A stretch of 37,244 nt of DNA from the IMG/VR virus record IMGVR_UViG_3300040801_004010, positions 1 to 37,244 of that record, one strand, 5' to 3'. The stretch's first letter is position 1. Each line of letters begins with the position of its first letter. This document shows positions 7,683 to 14,594 of the stretch, piece by piece. The notes under the pieces were generated by a model. The model saw only the letters and a program-made list of their open reading frames with translations. It did no database searches and was not told the DNA's origin. The DNA is from a virus. The translations under genes and the position numbers were made by a program.

Positions 7683-7874
7683 ATGATTACAGCAATTGAA
7701 CTAGCAAAAAAAGTAAGCGAAATGAGAGAAACGCAAAAAAAGTATTTTAAAACACGTGATGTGCATACGCTTGAAAAGTCTAAACGACTAGAAAAACAGG
7801 TCGATAAAATGACTTGCACAGTATTTACACATAATCCTGTCCCGGGATCTTTATTTGACACTCCAAAAGCTTAA
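7683..7874 (+). CDS. Small hypothetical helical protein
   Basis: A protein of 63 residues, mainly one long charged helix followed by a short tail with a Cys. No family recognised. It is tightly packed between neighbours (4 bp and 3 bp), which supports it as a gene. Confidence 0.5.
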   Translation: MITAIELAKKVSEMRETQKKYFKTRDVHTLEKSKRLEKQVDKMTCTVFTHNPVPGSLFDTPKA

Positions 7875-7877
7875 GAT

Positions 7878-8237
7878 ATGCCAAAGGTTTATATATGTGG
7901 TAAGGTAACCGGGTTAATGCGAGACGATGCAGTAACAAATTTTCATATGCGAAAAGAAGCGTTGGAAAAAGAAGGATTTGAAGTAGTTTGCCCGGTTGAT
8001 ATTGTACCCGATGGTACAGATTGGAAAGAAGCAATGAAAATATGTTTGGCTGCACTGATTGATTGTAATGCCATCAGTCCGCTTCCTGATATATGGGACA
8101 GTAAAGGCGCTATGCTTGAGTTTAACATTGCCGCACAATTGGGCTACCCGGTTGTGATGGTAGAATATGAATCTGCCGATGATGTTACCATAAGTGATGT
8201 GAATACTAAGAAGATATTTCAATCAAAATTTAATTAA
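7878..8237 (+). CDS. DUF4406 / nucleoside deoxyribosyltransferase-like protein
   Basis: A protein of 119 residues that begins with VYICGKVTG and later has the pattern CNAISPLPDIWDSKGAMLEFNIA followed by LGYPVVMVE. This is the pattern of DUF4406, related in fold to nucleoside 2-deoxyribosyltransferases, with the acidic residues of DSKGAMLE at the place of the catalytic glutamate. In phages these proteins may act on nucleotides or on nucleotide signals. No substrate can be read from the sequence. It lies 3 bp behind the previous gene. Confidence 0.75.
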   Translation: MPKVYICGKVTGLMRDDAVTNFHMRKEALEKEGFEVVCPVDIVPDGTDWKEAMKICLAALIDCNAISPLPDIWDSKGAMLEFNIAAQLGYPVVMVEYESADDVTISDVNTKKIFQSKFN

Positions 8238-8249
8238 TAGTTAAAAGTC

Positions 8250-8495
8250 ATGAAAACACTATTTAAAAACTACAAAAAAGAGAACGCAGTATTAACAAAC
8301 AGGTTGTTTCATAAGGATCAGGAGTTAAAACAAGTACAGCATGAACTTGCAAAAGTAAAATCAGAGCGAGAACACTTACTTGATAAAATTGCTTTATGGC
8401 GAAAAAAGCTTAACGAGATTGAAATTAAGTCTAAGACTAAGCTTGTAGATATAGAACAGATTGAGTTATTGGAATTAAGTTATTCAGAATGTTAA
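8250..8495 (+). CDS. Small coiled-coil protein
   Basis: A protein of 81 residues, almost entirely a charged coiled coil (LTNRLFHKDQELKQVQHEL and following heptads), with no other motif. Its stop codon shares a base with the ATG of the next small gene (TAATG), which suggests coupled translation. Function unknown. Confidence 0.55.
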   Translation: MKTLFKNYKKENAVLTNRLFHKDQELKQVQHELAKVKSEREHLLDKIALWRKKLNEIEIKSKTKLVDIEQIELLELSYSEC

Positions 8496-8668
8496 TGCCA
8501 TACGAAATATTCAGGATATTTCCTCAAGTTAGGCAATGCCAAAGTATTGAGGAAATAGAATACTGCATTGATACAATCAGCTATTTAGATGATTTAGGTG
8601 CAAGAATTAATATTGAATCAATAATTAATAAAGCAAAGGAGATTCACAATGAAACAACAATCGTATAA
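8495..8668 (+). CDS. Small hypothetical protein, 57 residues
   Basis: A short gene from ATG 8495 to TAA 8668, beginning MPYEIFRIFPQV and ending NETTIV. It starts on the stop codon of the coiled-coil gene and overlaps the next mini-gene by 20 bp, a chain of couplings that supports real translation. Helical, with two cysteines. No family recognised. Confidence 0.5.
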   Translation: MPYEIFRIFPQVRQCQSIEEIEYCIDTISYLDDLGARINIESIINKAKEIHNETTIV

Positions 8669-8756
8669 CGACCGAAAAAGAACCCGACAAATAATAACTG
8701 TAGCCGTTATGATGGCTGTAGCAGTATTAACGCTTGTAATTTGTGAGGTATTATGA
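8649..8756 (+). CDS. Single-TM micropeptide, 35 residues
   Basis: ATG 8649 to TGA 8756. A basic start (KQQSYNDRKRTRQ) is followed by one hydrophobic helix (ITVAVMMAVAVLTLVI). The basic N-terminus suggests N-in orientation in the inner membrane. It overlaps both neighbours, the next by an ATGA junction. Function unknown; small phage membrane peptides often alter host membrane functions. Confidence 0.5.
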   Translation: MKQQSYNDRKRTRQIITVAVMMAVAVLTLVICEVL

Positions 8757-8860
8757 AAACACTTAAAACAATAGGTAATTTTATTTTAGCCATTTTAGGA
8801 TTAACAGCGTATTCAATTATATTTCTATGCTCTGTTATTGCTATTTGGTTTAGAGATTAA
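8753..8860 (+). CDS. Single-TM micropeptide, 35 residues
   Basis: ATG 8753 to TAA 8860, coupled to the preceding micropeptide gene through ATGA. After MKTLKTIGN comes one hydrophobic helix that spans nearly the whole peptide and ends in IWFRD. It is the second single-span peptide in a row, which raises the possibility that the two work as a pair. No family recognised. Confidence 0.5.
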   Translation: MKTLKTIGNFILAILGLTAYSIIFLCSVIAIWFRD

Positions 8861-8866
8861 CGGGAT

Positions 8867-8899
8867 TCGGCTATGAAGCGTTGCCGACTAAAACGCTTC
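8867..8899 (+). promoter_or_regulatory. Possible H-type pseudoknot in a gene leader
   Basis: Two interleaved stems can be drawn: TCGGC (8867-8871) with GCCGA (8883-8887), and GAAGCGTT (8875-8882) with AACGCTTC (8892-8899). The connecting loops are 3, 0 and 4 bases, a workable pseudoknot geometry. It ends 21 bp before the ATG at 8921. The 8-bp hairpin alone may be the real element, and a terminator is less likely because no T-run follows. Confidence 0.35.
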
Positions 8900-8920
8900 T
8901 CACTATCAAATTATAACAAA

Positions 8921-9286
8921 ATGGAATTAAAAGCAGTACCGATTCAATTACCTGACGATTTAGGCAATGATTTATTAGCCGATGTTAGCGTTAGTAATTT
9001 AATGCAGGAAGTAACATCGAAGTTAATAAACGACATACACGAAAAAAGAAACAAAGTAATTACCGAGCGATTAAAAGAAATTGTTGGTATTGACTTAAAC
9101 ATTGAAGAAGAAGCAAAGCGGAGATTTAAGAGATTAGCTATTGAGTATAATGGAAAAGAGGAAACAATTTATTTTAATGATGGCAGCATTGAAGGTAAGC
9201 GAATAGTAACATTTGTACGTGAAGAACAACCGTTGACATTTGAAAAAGATAGATGTGAAATGCGGGCTGGCTATTCCTATTATTAA
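8921..9286 (+). CDS. Hypothetical early protein
   Basis: A protein of 121 residues from ATG 8921 (MELKAVPIQLPDDLG). An in-frame ATG at 8873 would make it 137 residues, but its first codons would run through the hairpin at 8875-8899, so the later start is preferred. The N-terminal half is helical (about 20-60); the C-terminal half is beta-rich (IYFNDGSIEGKRIVTFV). No family recognised. It is followed by an AT-rich hairpin terminator. Confidence 0.55.
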   Translation: MELKAVPIQLPDDLGNDLLADVSVSNLMQEVTSKLINDIHEKRNKVITERLKEIVGIDLNIEEEAKRRFKRLAIEYNGKEETIYFNDGSIEGKRIVTFVREEQPLTFEKDRCEMRAGYSYY

Positions 9287-9301
9287 CGCTAACAATTGTA
9301 T

Positions 9302-9323
9302 AAAAAACGTTTTAATGTTTTTT
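9302..9323 (+). terminator. AT-rich hairpin, possible terminator
   Basis: aaaaaac and gtttttt flank an 8-base loop, giving a 7-bp stem that ends in a T-run. It lies 15 bp after the stop at 9286 and may end or weaken the early operon transcript. Confidence 0.4.
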
Positions 9324-9368
9324 GATACTCTGTTATCATTCATAATTAACCAATAAATAATAAAAATC

Positions 9369-9860
9369 ATGTTACTACCTTTCAAAGAACAATTTCCGGA
9401 CGGATCTAATACACACTTTTTAGTTAAAATATGGACAAGCCTTAGAGTGCAGGAAAAATTTACTTATGAGGAGCATAAGAAATACTACGATGCATATATT
9501 AAAAAGTTTGGAAAAGACTGGGGATGTGATAAAACAGATCTAAACCCAAAAAATCATTCAATAAGACTCGATATACATAACCGTTGGAGTAAAGATGGCA
9601 GAATCATTCACCCTGTTGTTAATAACCGCACAAAAAACGTTTTTCAGTTTGCTCCGGCCTTTCCGGTTGTAAGTACTCAGAAAATTGAAATAAAATACGA
9701 TCGGTATCCGACAGTTTTTATTGACAGTAAAAGAATGCCCAGAACACTATGGCCGGTACTTGCCTCAAACGATGGTTTTAACTCAACTGAAAAATTCTTT
9801 AACTGGTTTAATACCGACTTTAAAGGAACGATAATTCATTGGACTGATTTTAGGTATTAA
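9369..9860 (+). CDS. Hypothetical protein
   Basis: A protein of 163 residues rich in aromatic residues (many W, F and Y), soluble, with no signal peptide. Visible stretches such as FGKDWGCDKTDLNPKNHSI and RTLWPVLASNDGFNSTEKFF recall no family I can name. It has 80-bp and 55-bp gaps on its sides, so it may be transcribed separately from the early operon. Confidence 0.55.
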   Translation: MLLPFKEQFPDGSNTHFLVKIWTSLRVQEKFTYEEHKKYYDAYIKKFGKDWGCDKTDLNPKNHSIRLDIHNRWSKDGRIIHPVVNNRTKNVFQFAPAFPVVSTQKIEIKYDRYPTVFIDSKRMPRTLWPVLASNDGFNSTEKFFNWFNTDFKGTIIHWTDFRY

Positions 9861-9915
9861 TAAAATATTCTAATTATATTCAAACATTATTTACAAACTC
9901 AAAAAATTATTTATT

Positions 9916-10461
9916 ATGAAACTATTGTATGCTATTATCTTAATAATTGTAGGAATAATTCTACTTTTTTCAAAAACTTGGTTAGGTGTTTTTTTGATCA
10001 TCGGAGCAATTATTTTGCCGTTTATTGGTGATACCAAGAATGATGGAAAACCATTATTTAATAAACAAGAGTTTGGAATGTATAATATGAATTTACATGA
10101 ATACTACTATAAGAATAGGCATAATAATGAGCGAAACTTTTTATTGCACATCTTCAATTATGCTATTGCTTTAGCATTTCAGGCAAGAGAGCGAGAGTTT
10201 GATTACTTATTTGAAGACAGTATTAAGCAAACAAATAATAAAAAGTTTATTGAATTTATGGATAGTATAAAGCCTGAGTTAAAAAAAATAATAAAAATTT
10301 CTAATAAAATCGATAATAGTGATGCAAATGACATGAGAGTTGGTGAATCAATAGGTGAGTATTTTGATAGAAAAATAAAAAGGAACAAAAAAGCCATGGA
10401 AATATATAACATATTAAACAGTAAAGAAACAGAAATAAAAGTATCCTCTTTTGCATCTTAA
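9916..10461 (+). CDS. Membrane-anchored hypothetical protein, probable moron
   Basis: A protein of 181 residues with two adjacent hydrophobic helices at the N-terminus (about 3-19 and 22-37) and a charged cytoplasmic or periplasmic domain. The coding DNA is more AT-rich than its neighbours, it has its own upstream gap, and the promoter of the structured RNA overlaps its 3' end. These are signs of a recently gained accessory gene. Superinfection exclusion is one possible role; nothing in the sequence proves it. Confidence 0.55.
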   Translation: MKLLYAIILIIVGIILLFSKTWLGVFLIIGAIILPFIGDTKNDGKPLFNKQEFGMYNMNLHEYYYKNRHNNERNFLLHIFNYAIALAFQAREREFDYLFEDSIKQTNNKKFIEFMDSIKPELKKIIKISNKIDNSDANDMRVGESIGEYFDRKIKRNKKAMEIYNILNSKETEIKVSSFAS

Positions 10462-10479
10462 CAATAATTCATATATTTG
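10450..10479 (+). promoter_or_regulatory. Promoter of the structured leader RNA
   Basis: TTTG (10450-10453), an 18-bp spacer and TATATTTG (10472-10479) fit the Bacteroidota promoter pattern. The start would fall at about 10484, exactly where the first strong RNA stem begins. The -33 element lies in the end of the preceding gene. Confidence 0.65.
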
Positions 10480-10483
10480 CTCC

Positions 10484-10614
10484 TGATCGTCATTTCCAAT
10501 ATCAGGGGCAATAGTCTCGAATTTTACATTAAGGCAATAAAGCCCAGGGTGGTCTGAAGGTAACAACAGACGACTTCATTAGCTCCGCTAGGAAGTGACG
10601 ATCACACCCTGGGT
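10484..10614 (+). ncRNA. Structured leader RNA with pseudoknot topology
   Basis: Helix A: tgatcgtcatttcc (10484-10497) pairs with ggaagtgacgatca (10591-10604), 14 bp with one G-U. Helix B: cccagggtg (10543-10551) pairs with caccctggg (10605-10613), 9 bp perfect. The order A-B-A'-B' is a pseudoknot, and A' and B' touch, so the helices could stack. Inside lie two small hairpins: gtctg/cagac (10552-10571) and tagc/gcta (10580-10590). The region is more GC-rich than its surroundings and has no gene. It sits between a good promoter and the regulator gene at 10640. It may be a leader, an independent small RNA, or both. Confidence 0.65.
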
Positions 10615-10649
10615 GATTTATTAATTAAATTCTTTAAAAATGATCGTCA
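10596..10649 (+). promoter_or_regulatory. Alternative pairing that would cover a start codon
   Basis: The 9-mer tgatcgtca of arm A (10484-10492) recurs at 10641-10649, overlapping the ATG at 10640-10642. The arm tgacgatca (10596-10604) can therefore pair either with the 5' end of the RNA or with the start codon of the next gene, 9 bp perfect in both cases. This is the layout of a translational switch. No Shine-Dalgarno is needed in Bacteroidota, so hiding the AUG itself would be the effective step. Inference from sequence only. Confidence 0.55.
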
Positions 10650-10972
10650 AAAAGAATGAAAAGCAGACTATGAGTTTGCAGGTTACCGAAGATTTGAAGG
10701 TAACAGTACTTCCTAATTCAAATCATGAGTTTTTAATGTCCTCAAATGAGGTTGCTATTGGTTATGGAGTTTCTGAACATTCCATTAGACAACACAAAAA
10801 AAGACAAGCATCAGAATTAACTAACGGTAAACATTTTGTTATGGGTGTGACAATTAGTCACAGCGACCCTCACAATAAAGTGTATTGGACAAAACGAGGG
10901 ATTGTCCGTTTAGGTTTTTTTATAAAGAGCGAGCGGCCAAAATGTTTCGTGACTGGGCAGAGGATTTGGTAA
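10640..10972 (+). CDS. N-terminal part of a phage regulator (frameshifted)
   Basis: A reading frame of 110 codons. Up to about residue 99 it reads like the N-terminal domain of Bacteroidota phage regulator/antirepressor-like proteins (SSNEVAIGYGVSEHSIRQHK, then VYWTKRGIVRLGFFIKSER). The natural continuation AKMFRDWAEDLVI lies in the -1 frame, so the last residues here (PKCFVTGQRIW) are out of frame. A one-base deletion at about 10934-10936 explains this best. A -1 shift at T TTT TTT (10915-10921, correct phase) is the alternative. The gene lies between early and late regions, where Mu keeps Mor and C. Confidence 0.6.
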   Translation: MIVKKNEKQTMSLQVTEDLKVTVLPNSNHEFLMSSNEVAIGYGVSEHSIRQHKKRQASELTNGKHFVMGVTISHSDPHNKVYWTKRGIVRLGFFIKSERPKCFVTGQRIW

Positions 10973-11247
10973 TAAGCAAATCGGAAACTCTAAAAACACT
11001 ACCCAAAACTAACACAGAGACGATTAAAGACTTTAAGGAGTTGCTTGAAATTATTGATTCGGCAGCGGTTATATGTGGCAATCACTCTAAATTATCAAAA
11101 CGTCTGGGGCTTAATCAGGCTATGTTTAGCCACCTGATAAAACGCCCGTGGCTGGTATCAGAAAAAATGCAGCAAGCCATTGAAACCGGTTGCCGCAATA
11201 AGCTTAAAGATATTTTAGGCAAGTATGAAGCCTTATGTGATTTATGA
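10885..11247 (+). CDS. C-terminal part of the same regulator, with HTH
   Basis: The -1 frame continuation of the preceding entry. The real homologous sequence starts at about 10936 (AKMFRDWAEDLVISK); the ATG at 10885 is only the first one in this frame and its early codons (MDKTRDCPFRFF) are shadow sequence. Residues about 55-105 form a Cro/YdaS-like helix-turn-helix (AAVICGNHSKLSKRLGLNQ, then FSHLIKRPWLVSEKM). If the frames are joined, the product would be about 202 residues: a regulator core plus a DNA-binding domain. It ends 4 bp before the bidirectional terminator. Confidence 0.6.
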   Translation: MDKTRDCPFRFFYKERAAKMFRDWAEDLVISKSETLKTLPKTNTETIKDFKELLEIIDSAAVICGNHSKLSKRLGLNQAMFSHLIKRPWLVSEKMQQAIETGCRNKLKDILGKYEALCDL

Positions 11248-11251
11248 TTCC

Positions 11252-11279
11252 AAAAAAGCCCCTAATTCGGGGCTTTTTT
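11252..11279. terminator. Bidirectional terminator
   Basis: aaaaaagcccc and ggggctttttt form an 11-bp perfect stem with a 6-base loop, with T-runs on both strands. It separates the rightward regulator gene from the leftward packaging/tail block and overlaps the stop codon of the latter's last gene. Strong rho-independent form. Confidence 0.9.
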
Positions 11280-11845
11280 TATTTAAAGGTTTCAATAATT
11301 GGCGGATCAGGTTCCGGAGGTATTTCACTCGGTTTATTCTGCTTAACCCTGCCTTGGTTAACGTTAATTTCTTCAATAGTATCCTCTCGGTATTGCGGCC
11401 TGTGTACACTATCGTTATATGCATCTACACTACAGGTATAAGTTAATATATGATATTTGAAGTATGGCGTTATAGCCTGCCTTTCACCCGCCCATTTTAA
11501 CGGGGTGGTATTATTTGCCCGTAAGTAGTTTAAAAGATATTTAACGGCCTCTAACAGCCTCAAATATTCCAATCCGGCATCAAGTTCGCTGCTAAAGTTT
11601 TCCGATCCGGTTCCCGGATCCTGTAATACATGAAAATCGAGTGTTAATATATCGGGTTCGACATCGGGTCCTGGAGTTTTATTCCATCCAATATAAATGG
11701 CAGGTAAAAACATTTCAAACGATTCAGGATCCTCCGGCTGTCCCATATTAATATCAATGGTTCGTACCGGTGGTAATTGCCTATCGGTAAATACTACCTC
11801 ATTTTCGTTAAATACTTCAACGATTCTTTTGTACACTCGCTCCAT
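11279..11845 (-). CDS. Tail terminator / Mu gp37-like protein (putative)
   Basis: A protein of 188 residues, last gene of the leftward block. The pattern of an N-terminal helix, FLPAIYIGWNKT, LTLDFHVLQDPGTGSEN, and a helix rich in leucines recalls the tail-terminator or DUF1834-type proteins that cap the tail tube, and the position next to a virion morphogenesis gene fits. The C-terminus is proline-rich (PSEIPPEPDPP). The start overlaps the previous gene by 29 bp. Family assignment is tentative. Confidence 0.5.
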   Translation of the reverse strand: MERVYKRIVEVFNENEVVFTDRQLPPVRTIDINMGQPEDPESFEMFLPAIYIGWNKTPGPDVEPDILTLDFHVLQDPGTGSENFSSELDAGLEYLRLLEAVKYLLNYLRANNTTPLKWAGERQAITPYFKYHILTYTCSVDAYNDSVHRPQYREDTIEEINVNQGRVKQNKPSEIPPEPDPPIIETFK

Positions 11846-12071
11846 AAACGGGGGTTTTATAAATGGTTAATTCATCGAGCTTTAATGCATCGATATTTAA
11901 TAAACTATGTTCCTTCATTTTTTTAATCTGAAGTGAACTGAACACTCGTATTGCTCCGCCATATTTCATTACTCTGTGCTGTCGCCTGGTAACTTCATAC
12001 AGCTTGTTTGCTTTTTTTGTGGCTCGTTTAATCCGTCTTATTTCCCTGTTAAATCTCCAATTTTTAAACAT
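11817..12071 (-). CDS. Small basic hypothetical protein
   Basis: A protein of 84 residues with a strongly basic N-terminal half (FNREIRRIKRATKKANK) and a short beta-rich end. It sits between the tail-completion protein and the terminator-like gene in the leftward late block. No family recognised. It may be a head-tail joining or minor tail protein by position. Confidence 0.5.
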   Translation of the reverse strand: MFKNWRFNREIRRIKRATKKANKLYEVTRRQHRVMKYGGAIRVFSSLQIKKMKEHSLLNIDALKLDELTIYKTPVYGASVQKNR

Positions 12072-12086
12072 AATTACAATGTGTTT

Positions 12087-12578
12087 TTATTTCAGTTTAA
12101 TAGCTCTGGTAATTTCGGCAGTCATCATACGCTGAATTTGCGTTGTCAGTACGTTTGATTCTCCTAAAAACCTTCTTTTGGGTATATGCAATTTTTTTGT
12201 ATGCGATTGTACTGTTGTGGTTCCGCCACGTTTTGGCCGTTTGCGTGTGTGTGTAGGTACTGTTACAGTACCCCTAAACCCTTCGTTATGAGCTTGAGCG
12301 TATGGAACATCGGTTCCGATAATGGCATAATCGTTTGTTACAATTACTTTTCTTACCGATCTCCTTAACCTTCCCGATTGTATTAACAAACCTCTTCGTT
12401 TCCCCCGCTCCGGCCTTTTACGTTGTGGCCATACCTCTGTACGGTAATCAATCCAGTTTTTGGCTCTAAATCGATCTTTACTAAAATTAACTGCCAATGT
12501 AGCCGCCCGTTGTGGTAGTTTTGCTGTGGCAATACTTACCCGGTTAAGTATATTAAAAAATTCGGCAGTTTCTTTCAT
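12087..12578 (-). CDS. Phage virion morphogenesis protein (Mu gpG-like tail completion)
   Basis: A protein of 163 residues with the features of the phage virion morphogenesis family: a leading helix, IQSGRLRRSVRK, VPYAQAHNEG, and IPKRRFLGES near the end. Proteins of this family help join tail and head. It overlaps the tape measure gene by one base (ATGA-type junction on the minus strand) and is very basic, including a run of R, K and T in the middle (THTRKRPKRGG). Confidence 0.75.
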   Translation of the reverse strand: MKETAEFFNILNRVSIATAKLPQRAATLAVNFSKDRFRAKNWIDYRTEVWPQRKRPERGKRRGLLIQSGRLRRSVRKVIVTNDYAIIGTDVPYAQAHNEGFRGTVTVPTHTRKRPKRGGTTTVQSHTKKLHIPKRRFLGESNVLTTQIQRMMTAEITRAIKLK

Positions 12579-14545
12579 TACTGGTATGAGGTTTCAAGGT
12601 TACGCACTACTCTCATAAATATATTTGAAAAATACTCCTCAAGCTGTTGCTCATTCATATTTTGAATGTTTTCATTATTAACATTCAATCCTCCGCTTAC
12701 AAAGCTCCCTATAGATACCTGAAGGTTTTTTATTTGCTTTGCTGAACCGGTAATATCGTTTATTCCATTGTTAGGGCTAAAATCACCTCCATTTCCCTGA
12801 CCAAAGGCATCACCCGATAACGATGTATCAGAACTGGTTCCAAATGATACATCTTCATCTTCCTGAACCATTGCAGCTCCTTTTTTATATCCTGTCTTAA
12901 AAGCTTCACCGTACGATTTGCCATTTTTAATTACATTGCCTATCCCAACGGTATCTATAAGACCTGAACCATATTGTTTAAAACCACCACCTATTTGTTT
13001 TAAACCTTCTTTTACTCCATCCCAATTACGATTAAAAATACTTTTAATTATATTGCCAAGTCCTCCAAATATGTTAGCTATTCCACCAATCATATTCTTA
13101 ATGCCTTCCCACATATTTTTGAAGAATCCTTTAATAACTTCCCAAACTCCAATAACTACACCTCTAAACCCTTCGAATTTTTGCCATAATAAAGTAACGC
13201 CACCAATTAAAAGAGGTATCAGGCTAATTAAAAAGCCCCACGGATTTTTACTTGATATAATGTTAAATGCTATCATTGCAACTTTAGCAGCTCCAATACC
13301 AATAACTATTCCTTTAATAACACTCCATATTGTATCAAAATTATTCCACACATAGCTTAAAGTATTATTAACTTTTTCAAGCGCACTAACCCATAATGGC
13401 AGGAACTTTTGACCGATTTCAGCCGTTACAATTCCTAAACGGTTTTTAGCAATATCAGCAAGTATTACTGCATCTCCTTTTGCATTCTTTAATGCCTGTG
13501 CGAAATTGAACTGACTCTTATCAAAGCCGTCGAATGTTCTTAGTAAATCGTCTGCACCGGTTTGTACTTTTCCAAGTAATTCTCTTAATCCTTCAGGGCC
13601 ACCAATTTTTGTAATCACTCCTGCAATTTGTTCCTCACTCATGTTTTTAAACTTACCTGCGATATCACTTAGTATATCATCGGCTTGTCTCATTTTACCG
13701 TTTTGGAATACATCAACTCCAAGCTCCTTTTTTAGTTTTCCGGATTCTTGTTTTAATCCCTGAAAGGCTGTTTTTGTCATTGTGGCTGCCACATCGGCAT
13801 TTTTAGCAATACTGGTAAATGCTGCAAATACTTTGTTTGCTGTATCAATACTCTGTCCGGCACTACTTGCTGCACCTGCATACTCGGTCTGTACCTTTGC
13901 CAATTGATCGAATGTTACAATACCCATTTGAACGGTTTTAGCATTCGACATCAACAGGGTGTCAATATCTTTAACCTCCAGTCCAAACGCCCGCATTGCT
14001 TTTACCGTGGCATTCATAGAATCATTTATATTTGCTCCGGTAACAAGGCTATAATTACCAACTTTTTTAAATACATCAATAGCCTCCTTTCCGAATAGCC
14101 CGGTACCCGATTGCAAATCGTACATGGCATTTGTAGAATCTTTTAAATTGGCGCCAACTTCAAAAGCAGCGTTTTTAATCTCTTTTTGGTACCTGTTCAT
14201 TTCAGATACAGGCTTATCCATATTGAGTTGTTTTATTGGTAAAAACTCATGCTGGAATTCAGCAGCTGCTTTGGTTGTTTTTCCTACAACAACTCCAAGA
14301 GCCAACGCCCCGGCCATTACCATTACATACGGATTACCCAACACATTCATAGCCCTGTCAAACATTGGCAACTCTGCACGCATCGCTCTGAATGCATTCA
14401 CATGCGTAGACTTTAGATCATTAAGCCGTCCTTTCATATCCCGGACATTGCTGTTAATCTTTTCCTTTGCTTTGGTAATACCTGTTTTAACTCTGTCTTT
14501 TAACTGAAGTATCAGGTTAATCTTAGCTGTTGACTCTGGTGACAT
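12578..14545 (-). CDS. Tail tape measure protein
   Basis: A protein of 655 residues with the TP901-type tape measure pattern: a charged helical start, a hydrophobic stretch at about 70-90 (MVMAGALALGVVVG), the core with AAFEVGANLKDSTNAMYDL, and hydrophobic segments at about 415-455. It sets tail length and is the largest tail protein here next to the transposase in size. Oddly it lies in the leftward block with packaging genes, far from the sheath and tube genes on the other strand. It is separated from the gene upstream by 113 bp that hold a plus-strand small RNA candidate. Confidence 0.88.
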   Translation of the reverse strand: MSPESTAKINLILQLKDRVKTGITKAKEKINSNVRDMKGRLNDLKSTHVNAFRAMRAELPMFDRAMNVLGNPYVMVMAGALALGVVVGKTTKAAAEFQHEFLPIKQLNMDKPVSEMNRYQKEIKNAAFEVGANLKDSTNAMYDLQSGTGLFGKEAIDVFKKVGNYSLVTGANINDSMNATVKAMRAFGLEVKDIDTLLMSNAKTVQMGIVTFDQLAKVQTEYAGAASSAGQSIDTANKVFAAFTSIAKNADVAATMTKTAFQGLKQESGKLKKELGVDVFQNGKMRQADDILSDIAGKFKNMSEEQIAGVITKIGGPEGLRELLGKVQTGADDLLRTFDGFDKSQFNFAQALKNAKGDAVILADIAKNRLGIVTAEIGQKFLPLWVSALEKVNNTLSYVWNNFDTIWSVIKGIVIGIGAAKVAMIAFNIISSKNPWGFLISLIPLLIGGVTLLWQKFEGFRGVVIGVWEVIKGFFKNMWEGIKNMIGGIANIFGGLGNIIKSIFNRNWDGVKEGLKQIGGGFKQYGSGLIDTVGIGNVIKNGKSYGEAFKTGYKKGAAMVQEDEDVSFGTSSDTSLSGDAFGQGNGGDFSPNNGINDITGSAKQIKNLQVSIGSFVSGGLNVNNENIQNMNEQQLEEYFSNIFMRVVRNLETSYQ

Positions 14546-14559
14546 TTTTCTTGCTTTTA

Positions 14560-14590
14560 TTGATTATTAAAAATCATTGTCCTATATTTG
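14560..14590 (+). promoter_or_regulatory. Plus-strand promoter inside the minus-strand late block
   Basis: TTG (14560-14562), a 20-bp spacer and TATATTTG (14583-14590) match the Bacteroidota promoter form. It points against the surrounding genes and leads straight into a hairpin and a terminator. Confidence 0.6.
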
Positions 14591-14594
14591 TATT

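Noticed and set aside
12918-13355. Plus-strand open frame of 145 codons inside the tape measure gene
   Set aside because: Proline/isoleucine-rich antisense shadow of the hydrophobic part of the tape measure gene.
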